Below, piece by piece: positions 9,349 through 17,706 of a DNA stretch of 24,229 bases. Within the stretch, counting starts at the first letter, position 1, and the number at the start of each line of letters is the position of its first letter. This DNA comes from an uncultured bacterium (lineage in GTDB: Bacteria; Actinomycetota; Coriobacteriia; Coriobacteriales; Coriobacteriaceae), in assembly GCA_905215095.1 (NCBI GenBank), contig CAJMOL010000001.1, positions 1 through 24,229 on the forward strand. Direction: 5' to 3'. The translations under genes were made by a program, and so were the position numbers. The notes under the pieces were generated by a model. That model did no database searches and had not been told where the DNA came from. It saw nothing but the letters and a program-made list of their open reading frames with translations.

Positions 9349-9486
9349 AATCATTATGCATAGAAAGTCATAATTATCATTTCGTAAACATTTCGATGAA
9401 ATTAACGCCATGGCGCATACTTGCGGTTAAAATACCGCAAGGCCTAACTACCAACCTTTAAGCCGGTCCGGAGAGACCGGGAAGGA
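9349..9486 (+). promoter_or_regulatory. carA: carAB leader: AT-rich tract, symmetric element and pre-RBS hairpin
   Basis: An AT-rich stretch (about 9349-9405) precedes an 8-bp inverted repeat CTTGCGGT/ACCGCAAG at 9420-9427 and 9434-9441. Its spacer is TAAAAT, itself a plausible -10 hexamer. A second hairpin CCGGTC/GACCGG (9463-9468, 9475-9480) ends just before the AAGGAG ribosome-binding site at 9482-9486. The first element could be a repressor operator on the promoter or an RNA hairpin. carAB is often controlled by arginine and pyrimidines, but no specific regulator site could be assigned. Confidence 0.45.
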
Positions 9487-9491
9487 GAATT

Positions 9492-10931
9492 ATGGCGAAC
9501 AACCATACTGCGGGCACTGCTGCCCGCACCTTCGCGCCCAGCGAGCTTTGCCAGCGCATGCTGGCCAAAACCAGCAAGGGCACCTGCGGTCCCTGCATCC
9601 TGTATCTTGAGGATGGGACCATTTTTTATGGACGCGCATGCGGCGCCGAGGGCACCGCGACCGGCGAAGTCTGCTTCAACACCTCGCTCGAGGGCTACTT
9701 TGAGGTCATGACCGACCCGAGTTATGCCGGCCAAATCGTAACCATGACCTATCCGCAGATCGGCAACTACGGTATCGACGAGACCGACGTCCAGTCGGCC
9801 TTCCCCGGCGACGACGTGCGCCCTGCGAGCGCTCCGGCTATGCGCGGCATGATCGTTCGCGACATGTGCGCCACGCCTTCTAACTGGCGCTCGGCCGTCA
9901 GCGTGCCGGAGTACCTGCGCGCTCACGGCATCGTCGCTATCGAGGGTGTCGACACCCGCGCTCTGGTGCGCCATCTGCGCGACAATGGTTCCAAGATGGG
10001 CATTATCTCGACCGAGATCTTTGACGTCGACGAGCTTGCCGAGCGTCTGGCCGCAGCGCCGACGCTGATGGGCGAGAACCTGGTCAAGACCGTGAGCTGC
10101 CCTGAGCCCCACGCTTTTGCCGCGTGCGACCTGCCCGCTACGCATGACTTTGCGCTTGCCCCTGCCGCTCCTGCCCGCCACAACGTGGTCGCCTACGACT
10201 GCGGCGTCAAACGTGGCATCCTGGAGGGCCTGGTCCGCGCCGGCTGCGACCTTACTGTCGTGCCGTGGGATACGCCCGCGAGTGAGGTACTCGACATGAA
10301 TTCCGACGGCGTCTTTTTATCCAACGGCCCCGGCGACCCCGATGCCGTGGTGGAGACCTACGAGCAGGTGCAGCAGCTGATCGGCAAGGTGCCGGTCTTT
10401 GGCATTTGCCTCGGTCACCAGATGATCAGCTTGGCGTGTGGCGCCCAAATGGAAAAGCTTAAATTCGGTCACCGTGGCGGTAACCAGCCGGTTATGAACC
10501 TGGTGAGCCGTCGCGTGGAGATCACCGCGCAAAACCATGGCTTTGGCCTGCTGTTCCCCAGCTTGGGCAAGCTTGTCCCTGAGCTTTCCGGCGGCGAGAC
10601 CGAGCATGCGGCCGATGGAGATCTGCGCGTCTGGGTGCGCCGCGGAATCGCGCCGGTCGTGATGAACGAGCGCTTCGGCCGCATTCGCCTGACGCACGTG
10701 AACCTCAACGACGGCACCGCCGAGGGCATCCAGCTGCTCGATGCCCCGTGCTTCTCGGTCCAGTACCACCCCGAGGCCTCGCCCGGCCCCACCGATGCCC
10801 ACTATCTCTTTACCGCCTTTACGCGACTCATGGACGGCGAGGAGAACTACCTGGACATCGACACCGCGAAGGACCGCCTTGCCGGCTGGAATTTTGCCGA
10901 GACCGCCGCGACCGAGACCGAGGAGAACTAA
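9492..10931 (+). CDS. carA: Carbamoyl-phosphate synthase small (glutaminase) subunit, enlarged
   Basis: CarA hydrolyses glutamine and channels ammonia to CarB for carbamoyl phosphate, used in arginine and pyrimidine synthesis. The N-terminal CPSase domain ([41 protein letters not shown]) is followed by a class I glutamine amidotransferase domain. Its triad is Cys306 in GICLGHQ, His426 and Glu428 in YHPEA. At 479 residues it is about 100 longer than usual. There is an N-terminal extension of about 35 residues, an insertion of about 36 residues after NHGF (within 352-400), and an acidic C-terminal tail. The start is fixed by AAGGAG at 9482-9486. It lies one base before carB. Confidence 0.96.
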   Translation: MANNHTAGTAARTFAPSELCQRMLAKTSKGTCGPCILYLEDGTIFYGRACGAEGTATGEVCFNTSLEGYFEVMTDPSYAGQIVTMTYPQIGNYGIDETDVQSAFPGDDVRPASAPAMRGMIVRDMCATPSNWRSAVSVPEYLRAHGIVAIEGVDTRALVRHLRDNGSKMGIISTEIFDVDELAERLAAAPTLMGENLVKTVSCPEPHAFAACDLPATHDFALAPAAPARHNVVAYDCGVKRGILEGLVRAGCDLTVVPWDTPASEVLDMNSDGVFLSNGPGDPDAVVETYEQVQQLIGKVPVFGICLGHQMISLACGAQMEKLKFGHRGGNQPVMNLVSRRVEITAQNHGFGLLFPSLGKLVPELSGGETEHAADGDLRVWVRRGIAPVVMNERFGRIRLTHVNLNDGTAEGIQLLDAPCFSVQYHPEASPGPTDAHYLFTAFTRLMDGEENYLDIDTAKDRLAGWNFAETAATETEEN

Positions 10932-10932
10932 C

Positions 10933-14247
<3,315 letters not shown>

Positions 14248-14261
14248 TGTGACCTGGTCGG

Positions 14262-14348
14262 CCGGGGCGGGAGGGGCCGAGATTTCCCCCTTTCGCTCCG
14301 GCTGCAAGCAGAGTCGCTCAGGAGGAAACTCGGCCCCTCCCGCCCCGG
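14262..14348 (+). repeat. Perfect 20-bp inverted repeat, 47-bp spacer, downstream of carB
   Basis: The arms at 14262-14281 and 14329-14348 are exactly complementary over 20 bp and very GC-rich (CCGGGGCGGGAGGGGCCGAG on the left). TTTCC/GGAAA can add inner pairs. The element begins 14 bp after the carB stop. It could serve as a transcription barrier, but there is no T tract. Its 87-bp size and perfect ends suggest an interspersed intergenic repeat. Confidence 0.85.
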
Positions 14349-14389
14349 ACTGCGGTGACTTTGCTGCACCGTGTACTGCAGAAGGGGCT

Positions 14390-14627
14390 TTGTGCGTCCG
14401 GTGGCAATCAGGGTTCCGGCAACGGTGGGCAGACATCCGGCGGTTCGAACGATGGCGCCCAGGCGGGAAAGCCCGCTGGTGACAAGGCTCAGGGTGGCAA
14501 GTCCGCTAACTCACTTGCGAGCACCGGTGATCAAACGGTGGCGACCGTCGCCGCGATCGGCGGCCTGGGTGCCGCGATCGCCGCAATCGGAGTCTTTCTT
14601 GCTCGTTTCCGCCGCAAGGAAGACTAG
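14390..14627 (+). pseudogene. Orphan C-terminal cell-wall sorting tail (remnant of a sortase-anchored protein)
   Basis: This frame encodes a Gly/Asn/Gln-rich linker, then KPAGDKAQGGK, an LASTG sorting motif, a hydrophobic segment (VAAIGGLGAAIAAIGVFLA) and a basic end (RFRRKED). This is a complete sortase signal without any protein in front of it. The same linker and TGDQTV-TVA--GGLGA pattern occurs at the end of the GH31 protein (23899-24138). There is no signal peptide and no ribosome-binding site; the only nearby start is a GTG at 14355 next to the inverted-repeat arm. It is best read as the 3' remnant of a deleted surface-protein gene, or as a tail cassette left by recombination. Confidence 0.75.
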
Positions 14628-14660
14628 CGCGAGCGATTGACAATCGCACACGTTTCTCAA

Positions 14661-14693
14661 GAGGGCCGCGGTAACCGTCGCGGCCCTCACTTT
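14661..14693 (+). terminator. Hairpin terminator after the sorting-tail remnant
   Basis: GAGGGCCGCG (14661-14670) pairs perfectly with CGCGGCCCTC (14679-14688) around an 8-nt loop, followed by ACTTTACC. The T tract is short. It is probably the original terminator of the lost surface-protein gene. A 7-bp palindrome (14633-14647) precedes it. Confidence 0.6.
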
Positions 14694-14794
14694 ACCGGAG
14701 CGGTCTGAGGACTCGCGTCTTTCGCTTCGGACTGCTGCGCAGGGTCAATCAGGCGGAGATCTCACCCGTGTCGGGTTTGCGATAGCTTGGCGAA

Positions 14795-14862
14795 CATAAT
14801 TACGCGAAATCTAGGATTTCTCAAAAACGCGAAGTAGATGATATATTGTACTTCGCGTTTTT
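14795..14862 (+). promoter_or_regulatory. Symmetric promoter region of the AAA ATPase gene
   Basis: The AT-rich leader has CATAAT at 14795-14800 and TATATT at 14842-14847 as -10 candidates. There is a 6+3+6 palindrome GAAATC-TAG-GATTTC at 14806-14820 and a perfect 14-bp inverted repeat (14823-14836 with 14849-14862) ending in TTTTT. The second repeat looks like an attenuator or terminator ahead of the gene, or an operator. No good -35 was found for either -10. Confidence 0.45.
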
Positions 14863-14894
14863 CAGTTAATCTTAATTTTGCGAAGTGGATTGCC

Positions 14895-16106
14895 ATGAGA
14901 CTTATTAATCGCCCGTTCTACATGAGCAAGCTTTCCAAGGTGGCAGGTACGCCTGATATCAAGGTGATCACCGGAATCAGGCGATGCGGAAAATCGAAAT
15001 TGCTTGAGGCGTTTGCCAGCCAACTTCATTCAAACGACCCCTCGGCCAACGTCATACACGTCAACTTCAATCTACTTGAGTTCGAGCCGTTGGCGGAATA
15101 CCATGCGCTGCATACATATGTGGAAAAGCACTATATTGAGGGTTGCCGGAATATCGTCATGATCGACGAGGTCCAGATGTGTGAAGGGTTCGAGCGGGCT
15201 ATCAACAGTCTTCATGCGTCAGAGAAATATGACATTTACATCACGGGGTCGAACGCCTTTCTTCTCTCAAGCGACCTCTCGACGTTGTTCACGGGAAGAA
15301 CGGTGGAGATCGAGGTCTTTCCGTTTTCACTTGCGGAGTTCTCGGCGTATCACGAGATCACTTCTCCAGCCGAGGCCCTTGCTCGCTATGTCCGCGAGGG
15401 AGGAATGCCGGGTTCCTATATCTACCAGGACGAAAGGATGCGTTTCTCATACATCTCGGATGTGCTTGAAACTCTTATCCTGCGCGACATCAGACAAAAA
15501 TATCGTATACGTAATGCGGAGCAGCTTAAACGTTCCTGCGAGTTCCTGATGGATAACGTCGGAAACATCTCTTCTCTCAAGGGGATGGCGGCCGAGCTTT
15601 CACGAGCGAACCTTAAGATAAGCGACAAGACGCTGGCTGTGTATATCGACTACCTGTGTAATGCGTTTGCGTTCTACCGGTTTCGTCGCTTTGACGTCTC
15701 AGGAAAGAAATACCTGTCGACGGGAGATAAATACTACCTGGCCGACCATTCGTTTCGCTACGCCGCGCTTGGCACGAAAAAGCTCGATTTTGGCCTTGTT
15801 TACGAGAATATGGTGGCAATCGAGCTTATGCGCCGCGGATGGGAAGTCTACGTCGGCGTTCTCTACCAAAAGGAAGTAGACTTTGTCGCCATCAGGCGCG
15901 ACCGCCGTGTCTATATCCAGGTGAGTGACGACATTTCCCAAGAAGCGACGCTGGAGCGTGAGCTTGATCCGCTGCGACGGATTCGAGACGCCTATCCCAA
16001 GTGCGTCATCGCCCGAACAGGGCACGAAACGACTGATTGGGATGGCATCAAGGTCGTCGACCTGGCACGATGGCTTATGGGTGAATCAGGCGAGCTGGCC
16101 GTCTAG
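14895..16106 (+). CDS. AAA_14-type ATPase with C-terminal DUF4143 domain
   Basis: The 403-residue protein opens with the family pattern RLINRPFYMSKL. A P-loop GIRRCGKS follows at about 27-34, Walker B NIVMIDEVQ with Asp91/Glu92, and a sensor-like YITGSNA at about 115. Residues from about 190 on form DUF4143, ending with YENMVAIELMRRGWEVY...EVDFVAIRRDRRVYIQVS. That end resembles the PD-(D/E)XK nuclease core, but the third motif has Gln-Val in place of Glu-x-Lys. The family is widespread in gut bacteria and its cellular role is not established. ATG 14895 fits the family start but has no clear ribosome-binding site; an in-frame ATG at 14838 lies inside the leader hairpin. Base composition is more AT-rich than the neighbours, suggesting transfer. 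Confidence 0.85.
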   Translation: MRLINRPFYMSKLSKVAGTPDIKVITGIRRCGKSKLLEAFASQLHSNDPSANVIHVNFNLLEFEPLAEYHALHTYVEKHYIEGCRNIVMIDEVQMCEGFERAINSLHASEKYDIYITGSNAFLLSSDLSTLFTGRTVEIEVFPFSLAEFSAYHEITSPAEALARYVREGGMPGSYIYQDERMRFSYISDVLETLILRDIRQKYRIRNAEQLKRSCEFLMDNVGNISSLKGMAAELSRANLKISDKTLAVYIDYLCNAFAFYRFRRFDVSGKKYLSTGDKYYLADHSFRYAALGTKKLDFGLVYENMVAIELMRRGWEVYVGVLYQKEVDFVAIRRDRRVYIQVSDDISQEATLERELDPLRRIRDAYPKCVIARTGHETTDWDGIKVVDLARWLMGESGELAV

Positions 16107-16132
16107 CACGCGATGACGCGGGCTGAAACGAA

Positions 16133-16198
16133 CGAGCGAGAATTTCGTCCCGCAAGGAGGCCAATACGGCCCTCTTCGAAGGACGGAATCCTCGCTCG
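16133..16198 (+). repeat. Large near-perfect hairpin after the ATPase gene
   Basis: Positions 16133-16150 pair with 16181-16198 (17 of 18 positions, one G-U). Inside, GAGGCC at 16157-16162 pairs with 16168-16174 with a bulge. It begins 26 bp after the ATPase stop and has no T tract. It may be a terminator-like structure, an mRNA stabiliser or a short mobile-element relic. Confidence 0.7.
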
Positions 16199-16293
16199 AT
16201 CTCTTGGCGGGATATTTTGCTCGGTCGATGATCAACGGTTGGTGGAAAGCGATGCCTCGTCCGTGTCACCATTCCGTGATTGCTGGTATTTTC

Positions 16294-16335
16294 TGCATGC
16301 TAAAATGAATGCATAAAAGACTTTATATTTGGAGG
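16294..16335 (+). promoter_or_regulatory. Extended -10 promoter, operator-like repeat and RBS of the toxin-antitoxin operon
   Basis: TGC-TAAAAT (16298-16306) is an extended -10 element. It is bracketed by the inverted pentamers TGCAT (16294-16298) and ATGCA (16309-16313), so a bound antitoxin-toxin complex would cover the promoter. TTGCTG at 16280-16285 is a poorly spaced -35. GGAGG at 16331-16335 precedes the ATG at 16341 by five bases and fixes the antitoxin start. Confidence 0.55.
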
Positions 16336-16340
16336 TCTCG

Positions 16341-16661
16341 ATGCCTGCTTTAAAGATGCTCGACAATCTTGTTCCCATCAGCGATTTCAGTCACGGTAAG
16401 GGTTCGGCTGCTTTTTCGAAGGTTGGGGACGATAATCCCGTTGTGGTCCTTAAACACAATAAGCCGGCATTCGTTATTGTGACGCCCGATGAATACAGGG
16501 AGGCGAAGCAGGCGGAGGAGGACCTCGCCTTGTTGACGTTGGCCCTTAAGAGGACGGCTGCGACAAGCGATGATGAACTCGTTTCCCTATCTGATGTTAT
16601 GGCAGAGTTGGGTGTGGGCCAGGACGAACTCGATCAGATGGATGAGGTCGAGTTTGAATGA
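16341..16661 (+). CDS. Type II antitoxin, Phd/YefM family
   Basis: The 106-residue product has the Phd/YefM fold in its first 60 residues. VPISDFSHGKGSAAFSKV forms the DNA-binding helix region, followed by NPVVVLKHNKPAFVIVTPDEY, a strand-turn-strand ending in the family's typical P-E-Y. The acidic C-terminal part (about 65-106) should wrap the toxin. Antitoxins of this family neutralise the toxin and repress their own promoter, which fits the inverted repeats on the -10 box. The stop codon overlaps the toxin start by four bases (ATGA), coupling translation. A TTG at 16329 is in frame but too close to the ribosome-binding site to use it. Confidence 0.88.
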   Translation: MPALKMLDNLVPISDFSHGKGSAAFSKVGDDNPVVVLKHNKPAFVIVTPDEYREAKQAEEDLALLTLALKRTAATSDDELVSLSDVMAELGVGQDELDQMDEVEFE

Positions 16662-17008
16662 GCGGGTACGAAGTCGCTTTCTACCCGGATGCTCTCAAGG
16701 ATGTTAAGCGTCTGGACGGCTCCCAACGAAAGAACGTGCTTAAGGCCATCGAGAAAATCAGAGCGAATCCATTGTCGCAGAACGAAGGCGGATTCGGTAA
16801 ACCCCTTGGAAACAAGGCCGGTACAGATTTGACAGGCTTTATGAAAATCAAGCTCAGAGGAAGTGGCATTCGGATTGTGTATCGCCTCATCAAGATAAAA
16901 GGGAAAATGGCCATCGTCGTGGTGGGCGCTCGCGAAGACATGGAAGTGTACCGAACTGCCCAAAGGCGAGCGGTTGATTTTGAGAAGTGGGCGGAAGAAA
17001 ATCTCTAG
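16658..17008 (+). CDS. Type II toxin, RelE/ParE superfamily
   Basis: The 116-residue basic protein shows the RelE/ParE pattern. It has two N-terminal helices (YPDALKDVKRLDGSQRKNVLKAIEKIRANP), then GFGKPLGNKAGTDLTGFMKIKLRGSGIRIVYRL, then a late strand IVVVGAREDMEVY. RelE-type members cleave mRNA on the ribosome and ParE-type members poison gyrase. The sequence alone does not decide between them; the Arg-rich strand (R-x-G-IRIVYR) and late VGARED fit mRNA interferases slightly better. Its partner is the antitoxin directly upstream, with a four-base ATGA overlap. A strong terminator at 17065 closes the pair. Such two-gene modules move readily between genomes, which fits their accessory surroundings. 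Confidence 0.87.
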   Translation: MSGYEVAFYPDALKDVKRLDGSQRKNVLKAIEKIRANPLSQNEGGFGKPLGNKAGTDLTGFMKIKLRGSGIRIVYRLIKIKGKMAIVVVGAREDMEVYRTAQRRAVDFEKWAEENL

Positions 17009-17064
17009 CTTCATGGGTGAAAGACTGGTATGCGGCGATGTGCTCCAGACACACGGGTTTTGGC

Positions 17065-17102
17065 AAGGCTCTGGCGATTAGAGGATTCGCCAGAGCCTTT
17101 TC
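17065..17102 (+). terminator. Intrinsic terminator of the toxin-antitoxin operon
   Basis: Positions 17065-17077 (AAGGCTCTGGCGA) pair perfectly with 17087-17099 in a 13-bp stem with a 9-nt loop. A short T run follows. Because AA precedes and TT follows, it could also work from the opposite strand. Confidence 0.85.
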
Positions 17103-17123
17103 CTATCCGTGGGGCACTCCTCT

Positions 17124-17326
17124 TGGACAGTTAGTTCAGATTTGTATTTATTTGAGGCCGCGTGGAGGGCGATTTGGGCTCGATTGAGCTGTTTTAGGTG
17201 GTCTGAACTGATAAAGGCGTACGGGCAAGAGCGAGAAGGACCTATTATCGGGTCTAAAGCGGCCCAAACCAGTTTGTTAGCGCCAATTAGCACCGCCAAA
17301 AAATACATATCTGAACTAACTGTCCA
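17124..17326. mobile_element. MITE-like element with 25-bp terminal inverted repeats
   Basis: The ends TGGACAGTTAGTTCAGAT... (from 17124) and its complement (ending ...CTGTCCA at 17326) match at about 25 of 26 positions. The 203-bp body has no convincing coding sequence and is more AT-rich than the core genome. An internal TCTGAACT at 17202-17209 repeats part of the end sequence. TG...CA termini recall several insertion-sequence families, but I cannot assign one. No perfect target duplication is visible. It is probably non-autonomous and mobilised by a transposase outside the window. Confidence 0.7.
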
Positions 17327-17514
17327 CCACCCTCTGTCGATTGCTCATTTAAGCCCAAAGTCAGCCAACGTACGTAAAGGTATGGTCTATGTAATACCAG
17401 ATAAACAGTACATTTTTGCTTAATTGGTATTTGGTTGAAGAACCAATTGGTATGGCTTTTGGACCCCACTTAGCCGTCTACGTTCATTTTAATGCCGCTG
17501 GGAGAATTTCGAAC
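17327..17514. other. Gene-free AT-rich stretch with GGTAT repeats
   Basis: No gene is supported here. GGTAT occurs at 17379, 17426 and 17449, and inverted as ATACC at 17394. TTGGTT-GAAG-AACCAA (17431-17446) forms a small hairpin. The left copy of a 15-bp direct repeat (17361-17375) also lies here. The arrangement could be a regulator-binding cluster upstream of the GH31 gene or residue of past insertions. Confidence 0.4.
17361..17375 (+). repeat. 15-bp direct repeat, left copy
   Basis: TCAGCCAACGTACGT is identical to 24205-24219. The two copies flank the GH31 gene with its promoter and terminator. Confidence 0.6.
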
Positions 17515-17558
17515 TTGGTTGCGCAACTGCTCCCGTATACTGATTCAACCTAATAGGT
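17515..17558 (+). promoter_or_regulatory. Candidate promoter and operators of the GH31 surface enzyme
   Basis: TATACT (17536-17541) is a good -10. TTGGTT (17515-17520) is a -35 candidate with a short 15-bp spacer. A perfect palindrome GTTGCGCAAC (17518-17527) overlaps the -35, with the central CG seen in LacI-family operators. A second palindrome ACCTA-A-TAGGT (17548-17558) sits where transcription would start. Together they suggest repression by a sugar-responsive regulator; this is inference. Confidence 0.45.
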
Positions 17559-17701
17559 GGCTATCTGGTTACTACCAGTTGACCCCTTGGTAACGGGTGG
17601 GCCAATTGTACGGAATGTACCGAACACCCCCCCCGTTTGATGCGTTCGCCCATGCTGCAGGGCGCGCGTCCGTGACACTTCCGCATGTCGGAGGGAAGGA
17701 G
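17559..17701 (+). promoter_or_regulatory. Long GH31 leader with tandem 9-mer, C8 tract and ribosome-binding site
   Basis: About 160 nt separate the putative -10 from the start codon. The leader holds a CTGGT/ACCAG hairpin (17565-17578), a tandem 9-mer TGTACGGAA/TGTACCGAA (17607-17624) and eight consecutive C bases (17627-17634). AGGAG at 17697-17701 is five bases before the GTG at 17707 and fixes the start. The C tract is a possible slippage site. Confidence 0.5.
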
Positions 17702-17706
17702 TCCAG

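Noticed and set aside
10741..10932. Longer carB start inside carA
   Set aside because: The extra 64 residues are an out-of-frame reading of carA. The ATG at 10933 has its own ribosome-binding site and the family N-terminus.
16113..16316. 67-residue open frame between the ATPase and the antitoxin
   Set aside because: It runs through the 16133-16198 hairpin arms, has no ribosome-binding site and resembles no protein.
17115..17335. Target-site duplication around the MITE-like element
   Set aside because: The flanks cactcctct and ccaccctct are similar but do not match as an exact duplication, so none is claimed.
17109..17423. 104-residue open frame across the MITE-like element
   Set aside because: It crosses the terminal repeat of the element, starts at a GTG without a ribosome-binding site, and shows no family pattern.
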